DNA of 64,000 nt, taken from the NCBI GenBank assembly GCA_041392665.1, contig JAWKLQ010000021.1, positions 62,001-126,000 on the forward strand. The letters run 5' to 3'. This document shows, in pieces, positions 46,564 to 55,331 of the stretch. The DNA is from Flavilitoribacter sp020436695. Its GTDB lineage: Bacteria > Bacteroidota > Bacteroidia > Chitinophagales > Saprospiraceae. Within the stretch, counting starts at the first letter, position 1; every line of letters starts with the position of its first letter. A program made the position numbers and the translations under genes. The notes under the pieces are model-generated. The model searched no databases, was not told the origin of the DNA, and worked only from the letters and a program-made list of their open reading frames with translations.

Positions 46564-47433
46564 TCATTTCAAGAAAATAAAATAACTTATACAGATCCAG
46601 CACCCGCAAAGGCATGCCTCTACCCGCATCAGATAGTAAATGGGTTTTCCGATTGAGCTCATCATTTTGAAGACCGGTAACAGATGACTACGTTCCAATC
46701 GCCGTACCAGCATCAATAAACGAGTATCGATCTCGGGATGCAGCGGTAATATTTCCCGCAAATTGTCAAGTGCCTCCCCTATTTTCCGAAGAAATACTGT
46801 TCGGGTTTCCAGTCCAAGATGAAGCAGTGGATTGTCGGTATGGACAATATTGATCCCCTTTTGCTGTAAGGCAAGCGCATAGAGCGTATCCTCATACCCG
46901 TAACGGCGAATCGTTTCATCGAACCGGACCTGTCGGAATATGGCCAGGGGAACCACAAAGTTGTTGGTCATGAACGTCCGGTACGGGTGGGCATTGCGAG
47001 CCGACACGGTGAGTGCTTCCCGCTGGAGACCATACCGCCAATGCAGCCTAAAGGTCGATTCAAGGGGTGACTGATTACTATAAACCCGGCCACCGTAGAT
47101 CACCCGATCCGGATGCAGGATATCAAGATATCTCCGGATATAATTGGAGCGAACCACCCTGGAATCACCATCCATAAACAACAAATAGGGAAACTTTGCC
47201 AGGTCCGCCAGACGATTGCGGATACGTGATCGACCGATGTTTTCCGTAAGCTCAAGGTATTGGACCAATGGCAGGTCTGCCAGAACAGCATTTTGCAATC
47301 GGATATCGGACGAAGAGCCATCATCCAGGCAAATGATCTCGAAGTCAATAGCCTCATCCATACATTGCGTATGTATGGCTTTTACCAATTCCAGGATTAC
47401 ATCGTTATAGATGGGAATGAGGATACTGATCAT
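46564..47433 (-). CDS. Family 2 glycosyltransferase
   Basis: The 289-residue protein begins ISILIPIYNDVILELVKAIH after the initiator. The GT-A fold marks are ICLDDGSSSDIR at about 35-46, NIGRSRIRNRLADLA and LFMDGDSRVV (DxD motif) at about 90-99. The C-terminus carries a Cys-rich hydrophobic stretch (CLCGCWICISYFIFL) that could anchor it to the membrane. It probably transfers a sugar to a polysaccharide or protein glycan; the acceptor is unknown. It is 9 bp downstream of the histidine kinase gene, so the two are co-transcribed. Confidence 0.88.
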   Translation of the reverse strand: MISILIPIYNDVILELVKAIHTQCMDEAIDFEIICLDDGSSSDIRLQNAVLADLPLVQYLELTENIGRSRIRNRLADLAKFPYLLFMDGDSRVVRSNYIRRYLDILHPDRVIYGGRVYSNQSPLESTFRLHWRYGLQREALTVSARNAHPYRTFMTNNFVVPLAIFRQVRFDETIRRYGYEDTLYALALQQKGINIVHTDNPLLHLGLETRTVFLRKIGEALDNLREILPLHPEIDTRLLMLVRRLERSHLLPVFKMMSSIGKPIYYLMRVEACLCGCWICISYFIFLK

Positions 47434-47442
47434 CTGCCGGAT

Positions 47443-49635
47443 CTAGATTTCGTTTTCCTGCAGGGCGGCTACTTCAGCTTCCGGCACACAAAAATAGATG
47501 GTGGTTCCTACACCTGGCTCGGATATCGCCCAGATCTCTCCTTTGTACAATTCTACGATCCGTCGGCAAATCGCCAACCCCAAGCCAGAACCACTTAAGA
47601 GCCGATCATGTACCCGATAGAACGGATCGAAAATATGACCAAGGTAGGCATCTTCGATCCCAATGCCATTATCGCGGATCTGAAAACAGAGGTGATCGTC
47701 CTTGATAAAAGTGCTGATGTGAATAATGGGTTGTTGCCCTTCCCGCCGGTATTTCAGACAATTTTCAATGACGTTGAAAAACAACTGTTCCAACATAGGG
47801 CGGTGCCCACGTAACTTCGGTAGTTCCCCTTCAATCTCGATACTGGCATCCGCCACGCTCACTTCCTCTTCCAGCAGGGAGAGTACCGAATCGATGATCG
47901 CTTCTGTTCGTACCAGTTCCTGTTTGTCTTCTTCCAGTTTGAGTCGCGAATAACTCAACAGATCATCCAGTATCTTTTTCATCCGCTGCCCCCCATTGGT
48001 AATGTAATTGATGTAGTGATGCATATCCTCCTGATCAGGGGTGATCTTTCTTCGCAACAACTGGCTGAAACTGGTAATGGACCGCAGGGATTCCCGCAGA
48101 TCATGTGAGGCCGCAAAAACGAATTGCTGAAGCTTATTATTGGTGGTTTCAAGTTGTTGGTTACTGAAATGAAGCTCCCGGTTCTTCCCATTTAATTCTT
48201 CGTTCTTTACGGCCAGCCGGCGATTAGTTTTTTTGCGTTGGAGGTTCAGTACAAAGAGTAGAATGACGAGCAAAGAAACTAGTAACATCCCGATCCCAAG
48301 TCCCCATAAGCGGTATTGCTGGGTGCGCTGGATGGCCTCGTTGAGCTTAGAGGTCGCGTTCATGATCTCCAGTTCGTATTCAAAGCGGACCTTTTGCCGG
48401 GCCAGTTGGTCGGCTACATCGGCCGTTACCAGGCTGTCGCGGGCCTCCTGTTTCAGCTTCAGGAAATCATATGCCCTCTGGGAACTATCCTGATCGATCT
48501 TCATTTCAGAAAGCAGATCATAAGCTTCTTCCAGATCTTCGAAAGAATTATTCTCCCGGGCGATATTGACCACTTCTTCGGCGTACTCCTGTGCTTCCTT
48601 CCAGTCTTTCTGCGATCTCCGTAACTTTGCCAGGCTCAACAGGGCCACCGTCTGCCCGGACTGATCTCCCCCGATGGAATCCCGGATCTGTATGACCTCC
48701 CTGAAATATCGTTCCGCATCTTCCACCTTTGATTCCATCATCCTCACATTGCCCATGGCTTCCAGTATGGTAGCATTGATCTGCCGGGCTCCCAATTGCT
48801 GACCGATACGAAGGGCATCCTGATAGTAGATCATGGCAGAATCGAACTTCACCCGGGCCTCATGCACCGTACCTATATTGTAGAGCGTAACGGCATAAGC
48901 GATCCGGTTGCCCATCTCTTCCAGCCAGGGCAGTGCCTGACGATAATACAAAAGGCTGACTTCAAAATTTCGCTGGTTGTTGTAGAGATTTCCTATGCTG
49001 GTATAAGTAGAAGGTTCCGGTGGAAGTCCATGTTCTTCGCGTACCTGAATGGACCGCCGGTACAATTCGAGTGCTTCCGCAATATCGCCCAGGCGTCTTT
49101 GGACAATTCCCAGATTATTCCAGCATTTGGATATCTGATCGTAGTCACCACTAATTTGGGCCAGTTTTACTGCCGTTTCAAACTGGTTGGTAGCCAGGGC
49201 CAGTTCGCCCCGCTGATAGTAGACCAAACCCAATTCGTTGATACTGCGAGCCTGTTCACCATTCTCTCCCAGAGAAGCAAAAAGGGTAACTGCGTTTTCC
49301 AGCTTTTCGATCGCTACTTCGTATTCCGCTTTTTGCAGCAGGGCGGCGCCTTCGGCCGTCAGGGCCTTGGCGCGGCCCTTACTGAAACCGATCCGGGTAG
49401 AACGCTCCAGGACCTCCCTGGCAATCAGCAAGGCAGAATCCGCATCATTACGCCGGTAGGCGTAGGCCAGATCCGCCATAATACGAAGTTTTCCCGTATC
49501 CGTTGTGCTTTCATGGTAGGCTGTCCAGAGTCGGCTACGATCAGCCGCGTCCTGCCCGGAGAGGTGGAATCCAGACAGTAACCAACAGCATAATAAAAAC
49601 AGCCGTTTAGCAAGAGGTTGCGACCTGCTCAACAT
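47443..49635 (-). CDS. TPR-domain sensor histidine kinase
   Basis: The start MLSRSQPLAKRLFLLCCWLL gives a signal peptide and 730 residues. TPR repeats fill about residues 40-400 (NNLGIVQRRLGDIAEALELY, TYTSIGNLYNNQRNFEVSLL). A membrane helix (YRLWGLGIGMLLVSLLVILL) lies near 445-465. The kinase follows: H-box ASHDLRESLRSI, N-box FFNVIENCLKYRRE, then DNGIGI, FDPFYRVH and GSGLGLAICRR. No receiver domain is attached. The TPR array would sense something in the periplasm. No response regulator is encoded nearby, so its partner must be elsewhere. A glycosyltransferase gene follows at once in the same transcript. Confidence 0.93.
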   Translation of the reverse strand: MLSRSQPLAKRLFLLCCWLLSGFHLSGQDAADRSRLWTAYHESTTDTGKLRIMADLAYAYRRNDADSALLIAREVLERSTRIGFSKGRAKALTAEGAALLQKAEYEVAIEKLENAVTLFASLGENGEQARSINELGLVYYQRGELALATNQFETAVKLAQISGDYDQISKCWNNLGIVQRRLGDIAEALELYRRSIQVREEHGLPPEPSTYTSIGNLYNNQRNFEVSLLYYRQALPWLEEMGNRIAYAVTLYNIGTVHEARVKFDSAMIYYQDALRIGQQLGARQINATILEAMGNVRMMESKVEDAERYFREVIQIRDSIGGDQSGQTVALLSLAKLRRSQKDWKEAQEYAEEVVNIARENNSFEDLEEAYDLLSEMKIDQDSSQRAYDFLKLKQEARDSLVTADVADQLARQKVRFEYELEIMNATSKLNEAIQRTQQYRLWGLGIGMLLVSLLVILLFVLNLQRKKTNRRLAVKNEELNGKNRELHFSNQQLETTNNKLQQFVFAASHDLRESLRSITSFSQLLRRKITPDQEDMHHYINYITNGGQRMKKILDDLLSYSRLKLEEDKQELVRTEAIIDSVLSLLEEEVSVADASIEIEGELPKLRGHRPMLEQLFFNVIENCLKYRREGQQPIIHISTFIKDDHLCFQIRDNGIGIEDAYLGHIFDPFYRVHDRLLSGSGLGLAICRRIVELYKGEIWAISEPGVGTTIYFCVPEAEVAALQENEI

Positions 49636-49752
49636 GAAATCAGGATTTTTTCTTTGATGGGAGGTAAGATCACCGAATTTAATCGGTTGGTGTTTTCTCA
49701 CTGAATAAAGCTATAAAATATAATCATTATAAACAAATGTGGCGGTATGGGT

Positions 49753-49760
49753 TATTTTTG
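49753..49760 (+). promoter_or_regulatory. TAnnTTTG -7-like box for mqnE
   Basis: TATTTTTG is followed by CCC, about 100 bp before the mqnE start. A transcript from here would contain the palindrome at 49799-49820 in its leader. Confidence 0.35.
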
Positions 49761-49798
49761 CCCAAATGTTATCTTCTCTCCGAAAAAAGTCTAAATTC

Positions 49799-49820
49799 AC
49801 TTTCAGTTAAAACTGAAAGT
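49799..49820. promoter_or_regulatory. 22-bp perfect palindrome in the mqnE leader
   Basis: ACTTTCAGTT-AA-AACTGAAAGT is a perfect palindrome 38 bp before the mqnE start. The words TCTAAATT and TCTAAATTTT lie on both sides (49790 and 49821). It could be an operator for a dimeric regulator or an RNA hairpin. Confidence 0.5.
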
Positions 49821-49857
49821 TCTAAATTTTGTTACAGTTTTAGAAAAATTTATCCGC

Positions 49858-51059
49858 ATGGAAACAGCTCGCAAAGCCGAAGCCGTTCTCAAAGATCCGG
49901 CACTGGAAGCCCCATTAAAAGCCATCGCCCAAAAAGTTTTTTCCGGCGAGCGCATTACCTTTGACGAGGGGGTATTGCTTTTCGAAAAGGCGCCACTCTC
50001 TTTCCTCGGCGTGCTGGCCAACTTCATTCGGGAAGCACGGCACGGTGAAAAGACCTATTTCAACCGCAATTTTCACATCGAGCCGACCAATGTCTGTTTG
50101 TATACGTGTACTTTTTGTTCGTATTCCCGTTTGATCAAGCAACGCTCGGATGGCTGGGAGTACAGTATGGATGAGATCATGGACATTGTACGCTCCTACG
50201 ATGGTCAGCCGGTGACGGAAGTACATATCGTCGGTGGTGTACTACCTCAGTATGATGTTCCATTTTATGAAGAGTTGTTCCAGCGCATCCGCGCTCATCG
50301 GCCGGAATTGCACATTAAGGCACTTACTCCGGTGGAGTATCACTACATCTTCAAAAAGGCCAAGATAAGCTATGAAAGGGATATGGCCCGCATGAAAGCA
50401 GCCGGACTGGATTCCATGCCCGGAGGCGGTGCGGAGATCTTTCACCCGGAAATCCGCGATCAGATCGCCGGTGGCAAATGCAATGCCGAACAATGGCTAC
50501 GTATCCACGAGATCTGGCACGAATTGGGCATCGCTCCAATGCGACCATGCTATTACCTGGCATTGAGCAATTCAAACATCGTATCGATCACATGGAGCGA
50601 TTGCGGGAACTACGGGATAAAACCGGAGGATTCCAGACTTTTATCCCGCTTAAATTCCGGAATAAAGAGAACCAGATGTCGCACATTCCCGAGGTGAGTG
50701 TTATCGAGGATCTGCGCAATTACGCCATCAGTCGTATCTATCTGGATAACTTCGACCATATTAAGGCCTACTGGCCCATGATCAGCCGCAGCACCGCCCA
50801 GCTCTCCCTGGCCTTCGGCGTGGATGATATCGACGGCACCATTGACGATACGACGAAGATCTACTCTATGGCCGGTAGTGAGGAACAAAATCCGGCACTA
50901 AGTACGGAGCAGCTCGTCAATCTAATTCGAAGGGTCGGCCGTAAGCCGATCGAACGGGATACGCTTTATAATGTAGTACAGGATTTTACAAATCATCAGT
51001 TCGAAGCCGACACCCAGTTTAAGGGTTATGTATCTCTTCCGGTAGTAAACGGCAAATAG
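49858..51059 (+). pseudogene. mqnE: Aminofutalosine synthase, one frameshift
   Basis: The first frame (METARKAEAVLKDPALEAPL onward) has the radical-SAM motif CLYTCTFC, TEVHIVGGVLPQYDVPFYEE and AGGKCNAEQWLRIHEIWHEL. It is broken after WHELGI near 50532; the next frame then continues RSNATMLLPGIEQFKHRIDH, RELRDKTGGFQTFIPLKFRN and the C-terminal half to 51059. Restoring one C (CATCCGCTCC instead of CATCGCTCC) joins both frames into a normal-length protein of about 400 residues. MqnE joins the chorismate-derived enolpyruvyl ether with SAM in the futalosine menaquinone pathway. Since mqnA follows and cbb3 respiration needs menaquinone, a sequencing or consensus error is more likely than real loss. 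Confidence 0.88.
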
Positions 51060-51074
51060 CAAACGAAAAGCATC

Positions 51075-51704
51075 GTGAGTAAAAAGACTATCTATATTGT
51101 ACGACACGGAGAAACGGAATTCAACCGTCAGGGGATCATCCAGGGAAGCGGTGTCGATTCGGCGCTTAACGCAACCGGACACCGGCAGGCACAGGCTTTT
51201 TTCGAGCACTACCGGGATGTTCCCTTCGAAGCAGTGCTTACCTCGCGGCTTCAGCGAACGCACCAGACAGTCCGTCCCTTTATTGAAACGGGGTTGCCCT
51301 GGGAACAATTTGCGGAGATCAATGAGATGAACTGGGGCGTACACGAAGGTAAAGAGAGCACTCCGGCCATGATCGAAGAGTACAATGCGATCAAATCCGA
51401 ATGGGGCAATGGGAATTACGCTGCCCGTATTGAGGGCGGCGAAAGTGCAGCAGAACTGGCGGAGCGCATTCATCGGTTTGTGGATCACTTGCGTCAACGC
51501 GAAGAAGAACTGCTGCTGGTCTGTTCGCACGGCCGGGCCATGAGTGCCCTGATGTCGGTACTTCGCCGGGAGGAACTCAGGTACATGAACAAGTATATCC
51601 ACCACAATACCGGCTTGTGGAAAACTCATTTCTCGGATGGTGCCTTCCACTTCGAAATTGAAAATGACACCCAGCATTTAGGGACGGTGAATGAAAAAAG
51701 GTAA
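51075..51704 (+). CDS. Histidine phosphatase family protein
   Basis: The protein has 209 residues, starting with GTG (MSKKTIYIVRHGETEFNRQG). The phosphohistidine motif is RHGE near residue 10, and LVCSHGRAMSALMSVL near 155 supplies the second active-site His. The segment SALNATGHRQAQAF and SRLQRTHQT are usual for the phosphoglycerate-mutase-like superfamily. It sits between mqnE and mqnA, 15 bp after mqnE, so it may dephosphorylate a pathway intermediate or be only a co-transcribed metabolic phosphatase. Its last codons are 46 bp before the chosen mqnA start. Confidence 0.9.
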   Translation: MSKKTIYIVRHGETEFNRQGIIQGSGVDSALNATGHRQAQAFFEHYRDVPFEAVLTSRLQRTHQTVRPFIETGLPWEQFAEINEMNWGVHEGKESTPAMIEEYNAIKSEWGNGNYAARIEGGESAAELAERIHRFVDHLRQREEELLLVCSHGRAMSALMSVLRREELRYMNKYIHHNTGLWKTHFSDGAFHFEIENDTQHLGTVNEKR

Positions 51705-51750
51705 ACGGAACTATCCGTTAACCCCAAAACACACCTTTGAAGAAACGGAC

Positions 51751-52533
51751 ATGAGCAAAATAAAAATCACGGCGGTCAGCTATCTCAATACCAAGCCTTT
51801 GCTGTACGGCTTACTGCAACATCCGGTAGCTGAGCAGATCGATCTAAGTCTGGATATACCTTCTGTATGCGCCAAAAAACTACAATCAGGTGAGGCAGAT
51901 CTGGGGCTGGTCCCCATAGCTGTACTTCCGGAGATCCCGGAGGCGGTCATTATTTCTGATTACTGCATCGGCACCAATCGAAGCGTGAAAACCGTTGGCA
52001 TTTATGCCGATCGCCCCATAGAAGAGCTCACCGATATTTATCTCGATCATCACTCCCGTACTTCCGTGGCACTGACCAAAGTCCTGCTGCGCGACCACTG
52101 GCATTTGTCGCCTAATCTGATACCCGCCACGGACGGATACATACAAAAGATAGGAGGCACCGTAGGCGGCGTGGTTATCGGAGATCGTACTATTGGCCTG
52201 GAAGAACGTTTTAATTTTTTCTATGATCTGGGGGAAGCCTGGTACGACTTCCAGCATCTGCCATTCGTTTTTGCGGCCTGGGTCAGTAACCGGCCGATAG
52301 ATCCTGCTTTTCTTAAAATGTTCAATGAAGCGCTGGGTAACGGCGTGCGGGCCATTCCGCAACTCATGTATCTGTTGACCACTCCCCAGCCCAGTTTTGA
52401 CCTGGAAAAGTATTTTACCCGAAACATCAATTACGAACTGGATGCTCCCAAAAAGCAGGCCCTGGAGATCTTTCTCGGCATGCTGGCCCGGGAACAGAAC
52501 CATCCGATATTAAAACCGCAATTTGTTCATTAA
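51751..52533 (+). CDS. mqnA: Menaquinone biosynthesis chorismate dehydratase
   Basis: The 260-residue protein is taken from MSKIKITAVSYLNTKPLLYG; a longer frame starting at 51691 would overlap the upstream gene. VSYLNTKPL, LGLVPIAVLPEIPEA and VVIGDRTIGLEERFNFFYDL are typical of the MqnA/MqnD periplasmic-binding-protein fold. The enzyme dehydrates chorismate to 3-[(1-carboxyvinyl)oxy]benzoate, the substrate of MqnE. With mqnE two genes upstream, this is a partial futalosine operon; mqnB, mqnC and mqnD are not in the window. A hairpin follows the stop codon. Confidence 0.93.
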   Translation: MSKIKITAVSYLNTKPLLYGLLQHPVAEQIDLSLDIPSVCAKKLQSGEADLGLVPIAVLPEIPEAVIISDYCIGTNRSVKTVGIYADRPIEELTDIYLDHHSRTSVALTKVLLRDHWHLSPNLIPATDGYIQKIGGTVGGVVIGDRTIGLEERFNFFYDLGEAWYDFQHLPFVFAAWVSNRPIDPAFLKMFNEALGNGVRAIPQLMYLLTTPQPSFDLEKYFTRNINYELDAPKKQALEIFLGMLAREQNHPILKPQFVH

Positions 52534-52546
52534 CTGTTAAATAAAA

Positions 52547-52574
52547 GCGGGAAAGATCTGCCGACCTTTCCCGC
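52547..52574 (+). terminator. Stem-loop after mqnA
   Basis: GCGGGAAAG pairs perfectly with CTTTCCCGC around a 10-base loop, 14 bp past the mqnA stop. The run of T is weak. Confidence 0.6.
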
Positions 52575-52760
52575 ATCCTAACATTTGCTAAGTACATTTC
52601 TTTTTTGGAGTAAAGCCTTATTTCCCGGGGTAGTAGTGCGCTGCGATCTTCCGCAACGGTTTCAATTCCCGGTACAAAAATAATGAGATACCATCCCCCA
52701 TACTTCACAGGGATATCACGAAAGTATCACAGCTGTTTTCCAATTTTTCCCGCAGTGAAA

Positions 52761-52768
52761 TATATTTG
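52761..52768 (+). promoter_or_regulatory. TAnnTTTG -7-like box for the esterase gene
   Basis: TATATTTG lies 12 bp before the proposed ATG. The leader would be very short, so the true start could lie a little further in. Confidence 0.35.
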
Positions 52769-52779
52769 TAGAAAAAAAG

Positions 52780-54186
52780 ATGTGTCCTCCCCTACACTTG
52801 ATCATTGGCCTTCTTTGTTTTCCGGCAGTTCTTTCCGCCCAACTCCATGTACTGGTCAATTCCATTCCGGAGAATACGCCTTACGAAGCGAAGATCTTCA
52901 TTGCCGGCGATTTCAACGACTGGGCTTCCGGTGATCCGGATTATCAGTTGTACAGTAATGAACTGGGAATACTGGAGTTGCAGTTACAACTGGATGCCGG
53001 CCCCATTCAATTCAAATTCACCCGGGGAAGCTGGAATACGGCCGAAGGTAATGCCGAAGGAAACTTTCGGCCCAATCGTCAATACAACTATCCCGGCGGC
53101 ACTGATACCCTTTGGCTGAATATTGAAAATTGGGAAGGGGCCGTATCGGGGAATGCCAGCGGTACGGCGGTAACCAACGTCTCTATACTCAGCGAAGATT
53201 TCTACATGCCGCAACTGGATCGGCACCGGCGCATCTGGATCTATCTGCCTCCTGACTACGCCATCACCACCAAGCGTTATCCGGTGATCTACATGCAGGA
53301 TGGGCAGAATCTATTTGATAGAGCCAGCAGTTTCAGCGGCGAATGGGAGATCGACGAAAGCCTGAATACCCTCATTTCCAAGGGAGACAGAGGAGTCATT
53401 GTAGTGGGTATCGATGGCGGAGGAGAAGAAAGGATCAACGAATATTCTCCCTGGGTCAATCCGGAATACGGGGGAGGCCAAGGTTTGCGGTATGCCGAAT
53501 TTATTGTGGAAACCCTGAAACCATATATTGACGAACATTACCGCACTATTCCCGGACCGCCCGCAACAGGGATCATGGGCTCCTCCATGGGCGGTCTGAT
53601 CGCGTTGTATACCGCCCTGGAATACCAGAATGTATTCGGCCGGGTCGGCATCTTTTCTCCTTCGCTTTGGTTTTCCCCTCAATCCCTCGTTCAGGTTACC
53701 GAATCGGGAAAAGAACAAGATATCCGTTTTTATCTCATGGCCGGTAAGCAGGAGTCTTCTTCCATGTCAGCCGAGATGATCGCCTTATATAATAATTTAC
53801 TGAACGCCGGTTTCCAAACGGATGAAGTCAACCTCGTCTTACCGGATGACGGACAACATAGCGAATGGTTTTGGGCCCGGGAATTCAGCGAGGCTTATCT
53901 ATGGCTTTTTTCCGAAGAAAAACAGGTCCCTACTACTGATCCAGAGACTCCCCGGATAAAACTCCGCTATCACCCCGAAGCCGGAGAGGTACGCATTGAA
54001 GGCACTCAATTGCTGAGCGATCCTAATATTCAGCTTTATCTGATTGACGGATCACCGGTACAACCTACTACCATTTTCCATGGAAAAGCTTTTAATTGCA
54101 CTTACTTTCAGAAAGGGATCTATTTATTTATCCTGCGGGATGGAGAGCAGATCGTAGGAAGTGAGATCGTTGTGATCAAAGAATAA
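52780..54186 (+). CDS. Secreted alpha/beta-hydrolase esterase with T9SS-type tail
   Basis: The protein has 468 residues with signal MCPPLHLIIGLLCFPAVLSA. An N-terminal beta domain (FIAGDFNDWASGDPDYQLYS) resembles glycogen-binding CBM48. The hydrolase of the Fes/IroE-type esterase family follows (WIYLPPDYAITTKRYPVIYM, QDGQNLFD), with nucleophile elbow GSSMGG near residue 266 and DGQHSEWFWAREF supplying His near 365. The final 75 residues are a beta-sandwich resembling a type A T9SS sorting domain (KGIYLFILRDGEQIVGSEIV). Substrate may be a siderophore, feruloyl or other ester; this cannot be told from sequence. The gene stands alone, 246 bp after mqnA. Confidence 0.85.
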   Translation: MCPPLHLIIGLLCFPAVLSAQLHVLVNSIPENTPYEAKIFIAGDFNDWASGDPDYQLYSNELGILELQLQLDAGPIQFKFTRGSWNTAEGNAEGNFRPNRQYNYPGGTDTLWLNIENWEGAVSGNASGTAVTNVSILSEDFYMPQLDRHRRIWIYLPPDYAITTKRYPVIYMQDGQNLFDRASSFSGEWEIDESLNTLISKGDRGVIVVGIDGGGEERINEYSPWVNPEYGGGQGLRYAEFIVETLKPYIDEHYRTIPGPPATGIMGSSMGGLIALYTALEYQNVFGRVGIFSPSLWFSPQSLVQVTESGKEQDIRFYLMAGKQESSSMSAEMIALYNNLLNAGFQTDEVNLVLPDDGQHSEWFWAREFSEAYLWLFSEEKQVPTTDPETPRIKLRYHPEAGEVRIEGTQLLSDPNIQLYLIDGSPVQPTTIFHGKAFNCTYFQKGIYLFILRDGEQIVGSEIVVIKE

Positions 54187-54198
54187 TGACAAACTATG

Positions 54199-54306
54199 CT
54201 ACTGGACATTAGGACGTTGGGATCTTAGGACGTTGGGACGTTGGGATCTTGGGACGTTGGGATCTTGGGATTCATCTAAATATTTCAATGTCCATTTGTC
54301 CAGTAG
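54199..54306. repeat. Tandem GGACGTTGGGATCTT array between inverted arms
   Basis: From 54212 to 54267 the unit GGACGTTGGGATCTT(A/G) occurs three times in full and once as a truncated 8-base unit. The outer arms CTACTGGACA (54199-54208) and TGTCCAGTAG (54297-54306) are exact inverses. The array lies between the esterase and the following gene. A related word pair sits at 18764-18835. Confidence 0.75.
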
Positions 54307-54328
54307 TTAAGATGACAAACAATCTGAT

Positions 54329-55129
54329 ATGACCAAAATGCATAATTGGGCTTTCCGCCGGAGGAAGATCTTTATATCCTGGTATACCATCCTCCTATTC
54401 AGCACACTTGTTCTGCCCTCGGCAACACTGGCTCAATCGGGAGTACAGAATTCCGGTTCAGCCATCCTGTTGGGAGTAAGTTATGGAGGGCATTTGTCCG
54501 GCGGAGATCTTAAGGAGCGTTTTGGCACCAATCTAAGTCCGGCGATACAACTAGATTACCAAACCGACCCAAAGAACTGGATATTCAGTGTTCAGGCCAG
54601 TTTTCAGTTTGGCTCAGAAGTAAAAACGGATGTACTGGTTAACTTACGCACGGCGGAGGGATTTGTCATCGCCAACGACCGGGCGGTGGCTGATATCCAG
54701 TTGCGCGAGCGGGGATTTTATCTCGGCGGCAGTATCGGAAAACTGATCTCCCTATCCGCCAAAAATTACCGCTCCGGTCTACGGATCGATCTGGGTGCCG
54801 GTTTGCTGCAACATCAGATCCGGATACAGGATGATCCGGTGCGAACAGTCGCCGCACTCACCGGCGACTACCGCAAAGGTTACGACCGGCTCAGCAACGG
54901 GCCGGCGCTGAGGGAATTTATCGGCTATCAATACCAGAGCCTGGACCGACGGGCTAATTTTTTTGCCGGCGTCGAACTGATCCAGGGTTTCACCCAAAGC
55001 CGACGTGATTTTGATTTTCTGCTTCAACAAAAGGACGATTCTAAAAGAGTAGACCTACTGACGGGCTTCCGAATCGGCCTGATCCTGCCGTTTTATGTGG
55101 GGCAGAATCCGGATGAGATCTTTTATTGA
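54329..55129 (+). CDS. Probable outer-membrane beta-barrel protein, function unknown
   Basis: The 266-residue protein begins MTKMHNWAFRRRKIFISWYT, then a hydrophobic signal segment ending SATLAQSG. The mature part has alternating amphipathic strands (AILLGVSYGGHLSGGDLKER, WIFSVQASFQFGSEV, VDLLTGFRIGLILPFYVG), many aromatic residues at strand ends, and a final Tyr, like small outer-membrane barrels. I recognise no named family. It is the only gene between two repeat arrays. Confidence 0.6.
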   Translation: MTKMHNWAFRRRKIFISWYTILLFSTLVLPSATLAQSGVQNSGSAILLGVSYGGHLSGGDLKERFGTNLSPAIQLDYQTDPKNWIFSVQASFQFGSEVKTDVLVNLRTAEGFVIANDRAVADIQLRERGFYLGGSIGKLISLSAKNYRSGLRIDLGAGLLQHQIRIQDDPVRTVAALTGDYRKGYDRLSNGPALREFIGYQYQSLDRRANFFAGVELIQGFTQSRRDFDFLLQQKDDSKRVDLLTGFRIGLILPFYVGQNPDEIFY

Positions 55130-55329
55130 TGTTATGATGCTGCGATCCTGTGATTCTGAGATGTTGTTAAGTGCAGAGGAAAACGAAATGTCATTGCACA
55201 TGATTCTAGTAATTTGAGAGCCAGCAAAGGTAATAGAACATTTAAAACATCAATTACGACCAATACCGACAGTCAGATACTACCCCGATCACTAATCACA
55301 ACATCACAGCATTTCAGAATCATAACATC
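55128..55329. repeat. GTGATGTT-type inverted repeat between two gene ends
   Basis: GATGTTATGAT at 55128-55138 and ATCATAACATC at 55319-55329 are exact inverses, and the inner flanks continue with repeated 8-base words (CTGTGATT, CTGAGATG against ATCACAAC, ATCACAGC). It separates a plus-strand gene end from a minus-strand gene end, where a bidirectional transcription end is expected. Confidence 0.6.
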
Positions 55330-55331
55330 AA

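Noticed and set aside
50478..50640. Programmed frameshift in mqnE
   Set aside because: There is no slippery heptamer or stimulatory structure at the break; a single missing C in CC explains it better.
54199..54306. CRISPR-like array
   Set aside because: Units are 16 bp without distinct spacers and no cas genes are present; it is a simple tandem repeat.
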